Part shown: piece after piece, positions 44,965 through 54,092 of the stretch
Layout of the letters: the number at the start of each line of letters is the position of its first letter
Position numbering within the stretch: position 1 is the first letter of the stretch
Assembly: GCF_001636055.1 (NCBI RefSeq)
Contig: NZ_CP011789.1
Location: forward strand, 2,418,001 to 2,482,000
Direction: 5' to 3'
Origin: Pseudomonas putida
GTDB lineage: Bacteria; Pseudomonadota; Gammaproteobacteria; Pseudomonadales; Pseudomonadaceae
DNA length: 64,000 nucleotides
Notes under the pieces: generated by a model
The model's database searches: none
Seen by the model: the letters and a program-made list of their open reading frames with translations, nothing else
Told to the model about the DNA's origin: nothing
Translations under genes and position numbers: made by a program

Positions 44965-45206
44965 TTCCTGTCTCCTCATCAGGTTGCAAGCTCAGGGTAA
45001 CCACTCGCCGTGACTGACCTGTGACAGCTCCTTCGGTATCACGACAGGCACAGTGCAACAGAAAGTGCAGTAAAGCTCCAGTGACAGGTTAGATCGATAA
45101 GCTATAGCCACTGGCCCTACCGAACTGCGACCCCGCGGCGGTTGCAGGCGTTCCACTCGGGCAGATGAATGGTAGTCTGCAGGTTTCCCGCTCACCGGTC
45201 CGCGCC

Positions 45207-46976
45207 ATGTCCGATCCGCTTTCCTCCCGCCAGCGCCGCGCCTTGGGGCTGGCCTGGCAATTCGTGCGTCCCTATCGCCGACAGGCCATGCTGGCCTTGC
45301 TGGCGCTGATCGTCACGGCAGCCATCACCCTGTCCATGGGCCAGGGTATTCGCCTGCTGGTGGATCAGGGTTTCATGACCGGTTCTGCGCACCAGCTCAA
45401 CCAGACGATTGCGCTGTTCATGGTGCTGGTGCTGGCCTTGGCGGTCGGAACCTTCAGCCGCTTCTACCTGGTGTCGTGGATTGGCGAGCGTTGCGTCGCC
45501 GATATCCGCCGTGCGGTGTTCGATCACTTGATCAGCCTGCATCCGGGGTTCTTCGAGGATAACCGCAGCTCGGAGATCCAGTCGCGGCTGACGGCTGATA
45601 CCACGCTGCTGCAATCGGTGATCGGCTCGTCGCTATCGATGTTCCTGCGTAATGCGCTGATGGTGCTGGGCGGGGTGGTGTTGCTGTTCGTCACCAATCC
45701 CAAGTTGACCAGTATCGTAGTGCTGGCGCTGCCGCTGGTGCTGTCGCCGATCCTGCTGTTCGGCCGCCGGGTGCGCAGCCTGTCACGCCAGAGTCAGGAC
45801 AGGGTCGCTGACGTCGGCAGCTACGTCGCCGAGACGTTGGGACAGATCAAGACCGTGCAGGCCTACAACCACCAGGCCCATGATCGCCAGTTGTTCACCG
45901 ATACCGTCGAGGCGGCTTTCGATGTGGCGCGCCGGCGCATTGCCCAGCGGGCGTGGTTGATCACCGTGGTGATCGTTCTGGTCCTGGGCGCCGTGGCCGT
46001 GATGCTCTGGGTCGGCGGCATGGATGTGATTGCCGGGCGCATCTCCGGGGGCGAGCTGGCCGCGTTCGTGTTCTACAGCCTGATCGTGGGCAGCGCCGTG
46101 GGCACCTTGAGCGAAGTGATCGGTGAGTTGCAGCGGGCTGCCGGGGCCGCCGAGCGTATTGCCGAGTTGCTCGCGGCAAGCAGCGCGATCGTACCGCCGT
46201 CGCAGCCCTCGACACTGCCCGGCGCTCGGGCCAGCGGGCAGATCGAGTTGCGCGATGTGCACTTCGCTTATCCGTCACGCCCGTCGGTGGCTGCCATCGA
46301 TGGCCTGAGCCTGGTCATAGCACCTGGGCAGACCGTGGCGTTGGTGGGGCCATCGGGGGCGGGCAAGTCGACGCTGTTCGACCTGCTGCTGCGTTTTCAC
46401 GATCCACAGTCCGGTAGCATTCTGCTCGATGGACAGCCGATTGCAGCGCTAGACCCCGACGACCTGCGTCGCCAGTTCGCCCTGGTGGCGCAGAACCCTG
46501 CGCTGTTTCGTGGCACGGTCGAGGCCAATATCCGCTACGGAAGGCCGCAGGCGAGTGCCGCCCAGGTCGAGGCGGCGGCGCGCAGTGCCCATGCTCACGA
46601 ATTCATCCAGCAATTGCCCCAGGGCTACCAGACGCCGCTGGGCGAGGGTGGTGTCGGCCTGTCGGGTGGTCAGCGCCAGCGCCTGGCGATTGCCCGGGCG
46701 CTGCTGGTGGATGCGCCGGTGCTGTTGCTCGATGAGGCCACCAGCGCGCTCGACGCGCAGAGCGAGCACCTGATCCAGCAGGCCTTGCCGCAGTTGATGG
46801 CCGGGCGTACCACTTTGGTGATCGCCCACAGGCTGGCGACCGTGCAGCATGCCGATCGCATTGCGGTGATCGACCAGGGTAGGGTGGTTGCTGTCGGCAG
46901 TCATCGCCAACTGGTCGAGGAAAACCCACTCTATGCCAGGTTGGCGGCACTGCAATTCGCTGCAGGCAGCGCCTGA
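45207..46976 (+). CDS. MsbA-type ABC exporter (fused TMD-NBD)
   Basis: A 589-aa half-transporter with six transmembrane helices (about 20-310) and a C-terminal ATPase. Walker A is GPSGAGKST, the Q-loop VAQNPALF, the signature LSGGQRQRL, Walker [13 protein letters not shown] and the H-loop IAHRLATV. It acts as a homodimer exporting lipid or hydrophobic compounds; the substrate is unknown. ATG 45207 ([11 protein letters not shown]) is used; a longer frame from 45165 lacks support. A terminator and then tRNA-Pro follow. Confidence 0.9.
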   Translation: MSDPLSSRQRRALGLAWQFVRPYRRQAMLALLALIVTAAITLSMGQGIRLLVDQGFMTGSAHQLNQTIALFMVLVLALAVGTFSRFYLVSWIGERCVADIRRAVFDHLISLHPGFFEDNRSSEIQSRLTADTTLLQSVIGSSLSMFLRNALMVLGGVVLLFVTNPKLTSIVVLALPLVLSPILLFGRRVRSLSRQSQDRVADVGSYVAETLGQIKTVQAYNHQAHDRQLFTDTVEAAFDVARRRIAQRAWLITVVIVLVLGAVAVMLWVGGMDVIAGRISGGELAAFVFYSLIVGSAVGTLSEVIGELQRAAGAAERIAELLAASSAIVPPSQPSTLPGARASGQIELRDVHFAYPSRPSVAAIDGLSLVIAPGQTVALVGPSGAGKSTLFDLLLRFHDPQSGSILLDGQPIAALDPDDLRRQFALVAQNPALFRGTVEANIRYGRPQASAAQVEAAARSAHAHEFIQQLPQGYQTPLGEGGVGLSGGQRQRLAIARALLVDAPVLLLDEATSALDAQSEHLIQQALPQLMAGRTTLVIAHRLATVQHADRIAVIDQGRVVAVGSHRQLVEENPLYARLAALQFAAGSA

Positions 46977-46997
46977 ATGGCGATCACCCAGGCACGA

Positions 46998-47023
46998 AAA
47001 AGCCCGCACTAGGCGGGCTTTTT
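46998..47023 (+). terminator. terminator after ABC exporter
   Basis: AAAGCCCGC-ACTAG-GCGGGCTTTTT: a GC stem flanked by A- and T-runs, 20 nt after the ABC exporter stop. The A-run also permits termination of the tRNA from the other side. Confidence 0.9.
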
Positions 47024-47032
47024 CGAAGGATC

Positions 47033-47109
47033 TGGTCGGAGAGACAGGATTCGAACCTGCGGCCTTCTCGTCCCGAACGAGACGCGCTACCTGGCTGCGC
47101 TACACTCCG
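47033..47109 (-). tRNA. tRNA-Pro (anticodon CGG)
   Basis: A 77-nt cloverleaf with CCA encoded. D arm GCGC-AGCCAGGTA-GCGC, anticodon stem TCTCG/CGAGA with loop TTCGGGA (anticodon CGG), and T arm GCAGG-TTCGAAT-CCTGT. The acceptor stem CGGAGTG/CTCTCCG has one U-U mismatch at pair 6-67. It reads CCG codons, which are frequent in this GC-rich genome. Confidence 0.95.
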
Positions 47110-47190
47110 ATTTCGAAAATCCTACTGCATCGTATTTTTGAACGCAAGCCCTTGTTGTTAAAAGGCCGTTTGCTCAAAACGAGGTGCAGA

Positions 47191-47412
47191 TCAGAGCTCT
47201 TTCACGGTGCGAATCTGATCCTTGTTGATGCGTGTACGCTTGCCATCGAGTTGTTCGAATTCGTAGAAGCCGGAGTCTTCGTCATAGGAAGGTTTGTCCA
47301 CGGCCTGAATCTCGCGGCCGTCGTTCAACGTGATGACGGTTGGCGAAGCGCAACCGGCGAGGGTGGCCAGGCCCAGGGCGAGCATGAAGGCGGGAATTGT
47401 CCGTTGAATCAT
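47191..47412 (-). CDS. YgdI/YgdR family lipoprotein
   Basis: A 73-aa lipoprotein with a signal peptide and lipobox (LATLAGC, C21). The mature SH3-like beta domain SPTVITLNDGREIQAVDKPSYD...FYEFEQLDGKRTRINKDQIRTV matches YgdI/YgdR by pattern. Function unknown; usually an envelope protein. It is divergent from moaB and lies downstream of tRNA-Pro on the same strand. Confidence 0.88.
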   Translation of the reverse strand: MIQRTIPAFMLALGLATLAGCASPTVITLNDGREIQAVDKPSYDEDSGFYEFEQLDGKRTRINKDQIRTVKEL

Positions 47413-47574
47413 CGTGTTTCTCCAGTGCGATGGTGCTTGATGACGTTATGACGCGAGGCGTCCTTGCAAAGTTCCTCGCATAGTCGAGCATAGCGGCAAT
47501 CAGCGGGCATTGACCAAGAACAAGGCTGCGCTGTGATATAACTGGCGCATTCTTTCCCCCTGCGACGGACCCTC

Positions 47575-48114
47575 ATGAAAGCCAAGGCAGATACCCCCTT
47601 CGTGCCGTTGAACATTGCCGTGCTGACGGTCAGCGACACCCGTACCTTCGACAACGACACCTCCGGACAGATGTTCGTCGATCGCCTCAGCGCCGCAGGC
47701 CACCGCCTTGCAGAACGAGTGCTGCTCAAGGATGACCTTTACAAGATCCGCGCCCAGGTCGCCACCTGGATCGCCGACGACCAGGTACAGGTGGTGCTGA
47801 TCACCGGCGGCACCGGCTTCACTGGTCGCGACAGCACCCCCGAAGCCGTCGCCTGCCTGCTGGACAAGCAGGTCGATGGCTTCGGCGAGCTGTTCCGGCA
47901 GATCTCGGTGCCGGACATCGGCACGTCCACCGTACAGTCCCGCGCCCTTGCGGGCCTGGCCAACGGCACCTTGGTGTGCTGCCTGCCCGGCTCGACCAAT
48001 GCGGTGCGCACGGGCTGGGACGGCATCCTCGCCGAGCAGCTCGACGCCCGCCATCGTCCCTGCAATTTCGTCGCGCACCTGAAGCAGGCGCAGGCCTGTG
48101 ACAGCCGTGGCTGA
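47575..48114 (+). CDS. moaB: molybdenum cofactor biosynthesis protein MoaB
   Basis: A 179-aa MPT-binding (MoaB/MogA fold) protein acting in molybdopterin adenylylation. Motifs seen: AVLTVSDTRTFDNDTSGQ and LITGGTGFTGRDSTPEAV, then PGSTNAVRTGWD. Overlaps moeA by 17 nt, so the two are co-translated. Start ATG 47575 as translated. Together with moeA it gives the last steps of Mo cofactor synthesis. Confidence 0.94.
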   Translation: MKAKADTPFVPLNIAVLTVSDTRTFDNDTSGQMFVDRLSAAGHRLAERVLLKDDLYKIRAQVATWIADDQVQVVLITGGTGFTGRDSTPEAVACLLDKQVDGFGELFRQISVPDIGTSTVQSRALAGLANGTLVCCLPGSTNAVRTGWDGILAEQLDARHRPCNFVAHLKQAQACDSRG

Positions 48115-49324
48115 GGCTGCGCCGAGCCGGCCGTTGATGCCGGTGGAAGAAGCGCTGGAGCGCCTGCTGGCGCTGGCCGAGGCGGCGCCGATCAGTGAAA
48201 CCGAAGAGGTCGAGCTGGCCGATGCCGAAGGCCGTGTACTGGCGCAGGACCTGTTCGCCAGCGTCGACCTGCCGCCCTGGCCGAACAGCGCCATGGACGG
48301 CTACGCCCTGCGTCTTGCCGACTGGCAGGGCGAACCGCTGCCGGTGAGCCAGCGCATCTTTGCCGGTCACGCTCCGGCACCGCTGCAACCTGGCACCTGC
48401 GCGCGGATCTTCACCGGTGCGCCGCTGCCTGAAGGTGCCGACTGCGTCGAAATGCAGGAAAACGCCGAGGTGCTCGACGATGGCCGCGTGCGCTTTGTCG
48501 AAGCTTTGGCGCCGCACCAGAATGTGCGCCCCCAAGGCCAGGAAACCCGCGCTGGCGAGCAGGTGATGAACGCCGGCACGCTGTTGGGCCCGATCGAACT
48601 GGGTCTTGCCGCCACCCTGGGCCACGGCCACCTGCGTGTGCGGCGCCGGGTGCGGGTCGCGGTGTTGTCGACCGGTGACGAGCTGGTCGAGCCGGGGCTG
48701 CCGCTGGGGCCGGGGCAGATCTACAACAGCAACCGTCGTCTGTTGGTCAGCTGGTTGCAGCGCATGGGCTGCGAGGTCATCGATGCCGGCATCCTCGCCG
48801 ATGACCTGGCGCTGACCCGCCAGTGCCTGGCCAATCTGGGCGACGTCGACCTGATTCTTTCTACCGGCGGTGTGTCGGTAGGGGAGGCCGACTACCTGGG
48901 CATGGCCCTGCGCGAGGCTGGCGAGCTGGCGCTGTGGAAGCTGGCGATCAAGCCGGGCAAGCCACTGACCTTCGGGCATTTCCGTGGCGTGCCGGTGATC
49001 GGCCTGCCGGGGAATCCGGCGTCCACCTTGGTTACCTTCGCCTTGCTGACACGTCCCTACTTGCTGCGGCGCCTGGGCGTCGAGCAGGTCACGCCGCTGC
49101 GTTTCGACGTGCCGGCAGGTTTCGACTGGCCCAAGCCGGGCAATCGTCGCGAATACCTGCGGGCGCGGATCGAGGGTGGGCAGGTACGCATCTACTCGAA
49201 CCAGAGCTCGGGTGTACTGCGCAGCGCAGCCTGGGCCGAGGGGCTGGTCGAGGTGCGTGAGGGCAGGACGGTGAGCCCTGGTGACAGCGTGACGTTCATC
49301 CCCTTCAGCGAGCTACTTGGCTAG
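48098..49324 (+). CDS. moeA: molybdopterin molybdotransferase MoeA
   Basis: A 408-aa enzyme that inserts molybdate into adenylylated molybdopterin. It has the N-terminal MoeA block PPWPNSAMDGYALR, the MPT-binding domain with VLSTGDELVEPG and GGVSVGEADYL, and the KPGKPLTFG...GLPGNPAST segments. The start is GTG 48098, inside the moaB end. Its 3' end overlaps the convergent glycosyltransferase by 12 nt. Confidence 0.94.
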   Translation: MTAVAEAAPSRPLMPVEEALERLLALAEAAPISETEEVELADAEGRVLAQDLFASVDLPPWPNSAMDGYALRLADWQGEPLPVSQRIFAGHAPAPLQPGTCARIFTGAPLPEGADCVEMQENAEVLDDGRVRFVEALAPHQNVRPQGQETRAGEQVMNAGTLLGPIELGLAATLGHGHLRVRRRVRVAVLSTGDELVEPGLPLGPGQIYNSNRRLLVSWLQRMGCEVIDAGILADDLALTRQCLANLGDVDLILSTGGVSVGEADYLGMALREAGELALWKLAIKPGKPLTFGHFRGVPVIGLPGNPASTLVTFALLTRPYLLRRLGVEQVTPLRFDVPAGFDWPKPGNRREYLRARIEGGQVRIYSNQSSGVLRSAAWAEGLVEVREGRTVSPGDSVTFIPFSELLG

Positions 49325-50548
49325 CATCGTGCCGAGCGGCGCGGCCTGCGCCGGTGCCAATTGGGTCAGGCGCATGTGCACGTTCTCCAGTTGCTGGGCG
49401 GCAACGCTCCAGTCATGGCGCTGCCGGGCGAACTGTCGCCCGGCTTCCCCCAGTTGGCTCATGCGCCAGGGCTGGTTGAGCAACTGGGTCAGCAGCAGCG
49501 CCAGTTGGCTGCCGTCGTCACCGCCCAAGTAGTGCTCGCCATTGTTCACTGCCAGGCCCGAAGCGCCCTTGCCGGTGGTGATCACCGGCATCCCGGCGGC
49601 CATCGCCTCAAGAATCTTCACCTTCGACCCGCCGGCATAACGCAGCGGCGCGAAGAATAGCGCCGAGCGCCGTTGCACTTCGCGAAGGTCGGGGCGGTAG
49701 CCAAGCCATTCGATGCGCGGGTCGTTCCAGTGCAGCTTCCAGTGTGCGGGCAGGGCGTGCCCGGCGATGGCCAGGCGCACGGCCGGATTGCTCTGCCAGA
49801 CCTGGGGCAGGATGTCTTCCAGTGCCCACTCGATGGCCTCCAGGTTCGCGCCGTATTCGAAGTTGCCGACGAACAGCAGACGCTGACTGTGCAGGGCCGG
49901 TTGCACGTGCTGGTAGTGATCGCAGTCGACGCCATTGACCACCACGTTCACCGTCCGCCCGCTGATCTGCCCGATCAGCTCGGCGTCGTGCGGGCTGACC
50001 GCCACGACTTCGTTGGGCTGGCGCAGCACGCGCTGCTCCCAGCGCCGGTAGCGCCAGCGATCGAAGGCGTTGAGCGGACGCAACCACAAGGGCAGGCGAT
50101 CATGGCAGGCTGCGCCCATCACCGACTCGAGGGTGTGTTCGCTGAGCAGGTAGGGCAGGCCGCGCCGTTGCAGGGCCTTCTCGAAGGGCTGGAAGGCGTA
50201 GCTGTGTTCGATCTGGATGACATCCCAGTGCTCGTCAAGCAACTGCTCGAAGCGGTGCCGAAGGCAGGGCGCCAAGCCATTGATGATGGCGCGCATGGGG
50301 TAGTCGATGATGGGCGAGGCGAGCAGGTTGAGCGGGCTCTGCACGGGGCGCCGTGGCAACACGATCAGGCGTTCGAGCAGCGGTTCGAGGGCTTGGCGCG
50401 CGGGATCGGACAGAGGCACCTTCGATTGCACCAGCAACGTGATGCGGTGGCCGTGATGTGCCAGTTCGCGCAGCAAGTGGTACTGGCGGGTCTTGCTGCC
50501 GCTGGTGGTGGGCCAGGGCAGGTAGGGCAATGTCCAGAGAATACGCAT
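49313..50548 (-). CDS. GT4-type glycosyltransferase
   Basis: A 411-aa two-domain (GT-B) glycosyltransferase. The N-terminal domain has WPTTSGSKTRQYHLLRELAHHGHR and YPMRAIINGL; the C-terminal domain has the nucleotide-sugar site VNVVVNGVDCDHY, FVGNFEYGANLEAIEW and GGSKVKILEAMAAGMPVITTG. It resembles the TIGR03087/PEP-CTERM-associated sugar transferase style, but no exosortase or polysaccharide gene is adjacent. GGAG lies upstream of ATG 50548. Acceptor and sugar unknown. Confidence 0.85.
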   Translation of the reverse strand: MRILWTLPYLPWPTTSGSKTRQYHLLRELAHHGHRITLLVQSKVPLSDPARQALEPLLERLIVLPRRPVQSPLNLLASPIIDYPMRAIINGLAPCLRHRFEQLLDEHWDVIQIEHSYAFQPFEKALQRRGLPYLLSEHTLESVMGAACHDRLPLWLRPLNAFDRWRYRRWEQRVLRQPNEVVAVSPHDAELIGQISGRTVNVVVNGVDCDHYQHVQPALHSQRLLFVGNFEYGANLEAIEWALEDILPQVWQSNPAVRLAIAGHALPAHWKLHWNDPRIEWLGYRPDLREVQRRSALFFAPLRYAGGSKVKILEAMAAGMPVITTGKGASGLAVNNGEHYLGGDDGSQLALLLTQLLNQPWRMSQLGEAGRQFARQRHDWSVAAQQLENVHMRLTQLAPAQAAPLGTMLAK

Positions 50549-50729
50549 GACCGCTCCTGTCAGGTGAGGCTGCACAAGGGTCAATAATATGACTGTGTGG
50601 CGGGGCTCTCTTAAGCGTAGCCAATTATTTGTCGAGTGATGGCCTGGGTTGAATTTTGCGTTGCCGTGCAGCAATTGCCGGTTGCCTGTGGTCGAGATTG
50701 AGGTTGGCGTGTTCTAAGGAGAATCTCGT

Positions 50730-51617
50730 ATGCACGGGCACAAGGCGATGTTGATCCTGCATGGCAAGCAGGCCATGAACGAAGAGGTGCGCAGCGCCGT
50801 GGGCGTGCGACGCGAGCGCGGGCAGGTACTGGATGTGCGTCTGACCTGGGAGGCGGGCGATGCCCGGCGTTTGGTCGAAGAAGCCCTGGCGGGCGGTTAC
50901 ACGCAAGTGGTAGCCGGCGGTGGCGACGGTACCCTTCGCGATATCGCCGAGGCCATGGCCCAAATGCAGGCCGACGCCAGCCTGGCCTTGCTGCCGCTGG
51001 GGACTGCCAACGACTTTGCCCGCGCCGCCGGTGTGCCGTTGGAGCCAGCGGCCGCCCTGGCCTTGCTGGATGTACCGGCCCGTCCCATCGACCTGGGGCG
51101 GGTGGGTGAGCAGATGTTCCTCAACATGGCCACCGGCGGCTTTGGCAGCCAGGTGACAGCCAATACGTCCGAAGACTTGAAGAAGGTACTGGGTGGGGCG
51201 GCGTACCTGTTCACCGGGCTGTCGCGCTTCAGTGAGTTGCAGGCTGCTTCGGCGACCCTGCACGGGCCTGATTTCCACTGGCAGGGGCAGTTGCTGGCCT
51301 TGGCCATCGGCAACGGTCGCCAGGCCGGCGGCGGCCATGTGCTGTGCCCCGAGGCGCTGGTCGATGATGGCTTGCTGGAGGTCGCGATTCTGCCTGCACC
51401 CGAGGCGATGGTGGGCGCACTGCGTGACTTGCTGACGGGCGAGGAGCTGTTCGTGCGTGCGCGCCTGCCCTGGGTCGAGATCGGCCAGGCTGAGGGGCTG
51501 GACATCAACCTGGACGGTGAGCCGTTGCAGGCCGGCAGCCTGCGTTTCGAGGCGGCGCCGGGCGCCCTGCGCGTGCACCTGCCCGCCGATTCGCCGCTGT
51601 TCAGTCGTCCAGGCTGA
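50730..51617 (+). CDS. yegS: YegS-type lipid kinase
   Basis: A 295-aa diacylglycerol-kinase-catalytic-domain protein. The nucleotide motif is AGGGDGTLRDIAEAM near residue 65, followed by LLPLGTANDFARAAG and the C-terminal beta sandwich with DGLLEVAILP and NLDGEPL. YegS of E. coli phosphorylates phosphatidylglycerol. It lies alone; the last 17 nt overlap the stop of a convergent response-regulator gene. The start is ATG 50730, with AAGGAG about 12 nt upstream. Confidence 0.9.
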   Translation: MHGHKAMLILHGKQAMNEEVRSAVGVRRERGQVLDVRLTWEAGDARRLVEEALAGGYTQVVAGGGDGTLRDIAEAMAQMQADASLALLPLGTANDFARAAGVPLEPAAALALLDVPARPIDLGRVGEQMFLNMATGGFGSQVTANTSEDLKKVLGGAAYLFTGLSRFSELQAASATLHGPDFHWQGQLLALAIGNGRQAGGGHVLCPEALVDDGLLEVAILPAPEAMVGALRDLLTGEELFVRARLPWVEIGQAEGLDINLDGEPLQAGSLRFEAAPGALRVHLPADSPLFSRPG

Positions 51618-52257
51618 TGATTTTCTCGCGCACCGCGAACAGCACCAGGCCCGCCACATCGTAGATCTGCAGACGTTTCATGATTTGCGAGCGGTGGGTT
51701 TCAACGGTCTTGATCGACAGCCCCAAGCCTGCGGCGATCTCGCGGGTGGACTTGCCACGCACGATCAGGCGCAGGATTTCCAGTTGCCGGGCGGTGAGGT
51801 TGTGGCGATCGCTGCTCGGCTGCTTGCTGGCCTGTGCGCGCAGCAGGGCCTGGTTGATCACCGTGTGGGCGATGGCCGGGCTTAGGTAGCGCTCGCCGTT
51901 GCGCAACGCGGCGAGGGCGTGCTCCAGCTCGTTGGCGGTGGTGTCCTTGAGCAGGTAGCCGTGGGCGCCGCTTTCGAGGGCACGCATGATCAGGTCGGGG
52001 TCGGTGTGCATCGACAGGATCAGCACCTTGCAGGTGCAACCGTTTGCGCGCAATTGCGTCAGAGCGTCGAGGCCGTTGGTCGAGCGCATCGAGATGTCCA
52101 GCAGGACGATGTCGGGGCCCAGGCGCTGGACCATCTCCAGCAGGTGCTGGCCGTCGTCGGCTTCACCGACCACGGCGTAGTCGGGAATATCGGACACCAG
52201 TGCGCGCACGCCCGCACGAATCAGCGAATGGTCGTCGATCAACAGCAGTCTAATCAT
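51601..52257 (-). CDS. NarL/FixJ-type response regulator
   Basis: A 218-aa regulator. Receiver (residues 1-120): acidic pair in LLIDDH, phospho-acceptor in DIVLLDISM, Lys in YLLKDTT. LuxR-type HTH (about 150-215): LTARQLEILRLIVRGKSTREIA, KTVETHRSQIMKRL. The histidine kinase gene lies immediately upstream and their ends overlap by 8 nt, so it is coupled to its partner. Target genes unknown. Start ATG 52257 rather than a longer reading from 52278. Confidence 0.92.
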   Translation of the reverse strand: MIRLLLIDDHSLIRAGVRALVSDIPDYAVVGEADDGQHLLEMVQRLGPDIVLLDISMRSTNGLDALTQLRANGCTCKVLILSMHTDPDLIMRALESGAHGYLLKDTTANELEHALAALRNGERYLSPAIAHTVINQALLRAQASKQPSSDRHNLTARQLEILRLIVRGKSTREIAAGLGLSIKTVETHRSQIMKRLQIYDVAGLVLFAVREKIISLDD

Positions 52258-53143
52258 CGGTGGCGGGTGTCCTGGCACGTTCCTGGCTGCGTGCAGGCCA
52301 GGGGAACAGCGCTTCGATTCGGGTGCCCGCTCCGGGCCGGCTGGTCACGCTCAGGCTGCCCTGCAGGGCGGTGGCCCGCTCCTGCATGCCGGCCATGCCA
52401 CGTTGCCCGACTTCGCCCGGTTTGCTGGCCGGGACGAAGCCCACACCGTCATCGAGGATCGTCAGCAGCAACCCGGCGGGGGTGCGTTGCAGGCTGATCA
52501 GCAAGTTGCGGGCCTGGGCATGGCGCAGCACGTTGGTGACCGCTTCCTGGGTGATGCGAAAGGCGGCCATGGTCACTTCCTCGGAGATGCCGCCCAAGCG
52601 CTGGTTGCATTCCAGGCTCCAGTGCACCTCGCTGTTCTCGAGGGCACGCAGCAGGTGCGCACGCAGGCTGGCCTCCAGGCCCAGGCTGGCCAGTTGCCGT
52701 GGGTTGAGCAACGCCGAGACGTCACGCACGTTGCCCAGGGTGTCGTCGAGGGTCTTGCGCAGCGTGTCGCACTGCGCCTGCAGCGGTGCAGGCACGCGAC
52801 GTTGCAACCAGTCGAGCTGAAGCTTGGCGGCGGTGAGCAATTGGCCGATGTCATCGTGCAACTCGCGGCTCAGGTGCTGGCGTTCGCTTTCCTGGACCTT
52901 GAGCATGCGGTCGGCCAGCTCCGCCGGCAGCAGGTTGATCGATCGGGCGCCACGGCGCAGGTGCCAGCCGGCCCCGAGCAGGGCGGCCAACTGCAGCGCC
53001 AGGGCACCGGCCGATACAGGTTGCCCGCTGCTGTAGAGCACCAGGTTGGTGACCAGCGATGCCACGCACAGCACGGCGGTTGCCGCACGCAGCAAGGCGG
53101 TGCGAGAGCGACAACGCAGGGAAATCTTCAAGCGTGGGAGCAT
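52250..53143 (-). CDS. NarL-partner histidine kinase with minimal membrane region
   Basis: A 297-aa HisKA_3/HATPase_c kinase. Two short hydrophobic helices (about 18-40 and 45-62) are followed directly by the dimerisation and phospho-acceptor block ERQHLSRELHDDIGQLLTAAKLQL (catalytic His near residue 97) and the ATP lid ILDDGVGF. There is almost no periplasmic domain, so any stimulus must be sensed in or near the membrane or through another protein. Start ATG 53143 (MLPRLKISLRC) lacks a clear ribosome site; an extension to 53290 would also be open. Confidence 0.85.
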   Translation of the reverse strand: MLPRLKISLRCRSRTALLRAATAVLCVASLVTNLVLYSSGQPVSAGALALQLAALLGAGWHLRRGARSINLLPAELADRMLKVQESERQHLSRELHDDIGQLLTAAKLQLDWLQRRVPAPLQAQCDTLRKTLDDTLGNVRDVSALLNPRQLASLGLEASLRAHLLRALENSEVHWSLECNQRLGGISEEVTMAAFRITQEAVTNVLRHAQARNLLISLQRTPAGLLLTILDDGVGFVPASKPGEVGQRGMAGMQERATALQGSLSVTSRPGAGTRIEALFPWPARSQERARTPATDD

Positions 53144-53527
53144 AGATAGGAAAGCCACTGAATTATTGCTGGCGCAGGTCGCCAATCTTTCTGGAGAATC
53201 GTGAATGTCCTGCCTTTCAACCAGGAACGAGCCCTGTTGTAATCGCTGAAGAGCCGTTGGGCGTTCGTTCTTTTGCGCGCATGGTATCACTTCGAGTTGG
53301 TTTGGTCCCGGCTGGTTAGTTGCCTGAAACCAAGGTGTTTCCGAGGCATGGCAGTGGGGTGCAATGCCTGTAGAAGTGGCAATAAGCCATTATCGTTTGA
53401 GAAGGCAGTAACTTCCAAACTCAACTAACGCGGCGAGTCTGCGGAACTAGACAGAACTTGTACAAACTCGCCAAGTTGCCATGTGTTTGGGGCCGTCCAG
53501 TCAGACGAGTTACGTGGGGCCACATCG
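53144..53527. other. 384-bp gene-free region upstream of histidine kinase
   Basis: AT-richer than its neighbours. It presumably carries the kinase promoter. It includes an 8-bp palindrome TTGTACAA (53459 area) and an AGGCAT...ATGCCT inverted pair (53350-53378). No ORF with a ribosome site and no tRNA or known sRNA was recognised. Confidence 0.4.
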
Positions 53528-53574
53528 CTAGGGATCTGTCTGAATGTGTCTGCACATTTCAGACAGACCCCTAG
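53528..53574. terminator. 21-bp imperfect hairpin after the Hpt-like gene
   Basis: CTAGGGATCTGTCTGAATGTG pairs, with a 1-nt bulge and one mismatch, with CACATTTCAGACAGACCCC plus TAG across a TCTG loop. The minus-strand gene's stop codon lies at its edge. Confidence 0.7.
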
Positions 53575-54092
53575 TCTTTGCGAGTTGATGTGCCGTGGGC
53601 GTGCTTGGGCTCAATGTGCATGTTGAGCAGCGGGGGGTGCACGCAGTGGCGCTCGTTTTCGTCGCACAGGGCACAGGCCTGCGGGAGTGGCTGATCCAGC
53701 ACACCCGCCAGGGTGACCAGCAGCAGGTGCTGCTCGCTGCTGTCCAGGTTCAGGTGTCCGGTGCGTTCATCGACCAGTTCCAGTTGCCAGGCCAGCAGTG
53801 TCAGGCAGTCGGCCAGTGCCGGCAGCGCGCCCTGCGGCAGGTTGCGGCTGGTGCAGCCAGGCGCCAGCAGGCGGTGCAGGGCCGAGGCGTAGTGGGCGAT
53901 CTCGAGCACGCCCGAGGCGTCTGCTCGACGGGCGAGTGTCTCGAGGGCTTTGCTCAGGCAATGGCAGGCGTCAGCGTCATTGCTGATCAGCTCCAGGTGT
54001 TGCAGGCATTCCTGGGACTCGTTCAGCAGGACCTGCGCATCCAGCAGGAAGTCCTGCAGGATCGCTGTGTTCGAGAGCACCCGCTCCATCAT
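53571..54092 (-). CDS. unknown Hpt-like protein beside cheV
   Basis: A 173-aa predominantly helical protein. The first 100 residues (LQDFLLDAQVLLNESQECLQHLEL, then CLSKALETLARRADASGV, IAHYASALHRLL) follow the spacing of a CheA-type Hpt domain. The expected xHxxKG phospho-histidine position is not conserved, and the tail is Cys/His-rich (ACALCDENERHC) and ends HAHGTSTRKD. I place the start at ATG 54092 or 54089 because GGAG is 4-7 nt upstream; an in-frame GTG at 54188 is less supported. It is divergent from cheV. Function unknown; a chemotaxis helper is inferred from context alone. Confidence 0.6.
   Translation of the reverse strand: MMERVLSNTAILQDFLLDAQVLLNESQECLQHLELISNDADACHCLSKALETLARRADASGVLEIAHYASALHRLLAPGCTSRNLPQGALPALADCLTLLAWQLELVDERTGHLNLDSSEQHLLLVTLAGVLDQPLPQACALCDENERHCVHPPLLNMHIEPKHAHGTSTRKD

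Noticed and set aside
53440..53480. LuxR/LasR-type quorum-sensing box around TTGTACAA
   Set aside because: Only the 8-bp centre is palindromic; the outer dyad bases required for a lux-type box are absent.
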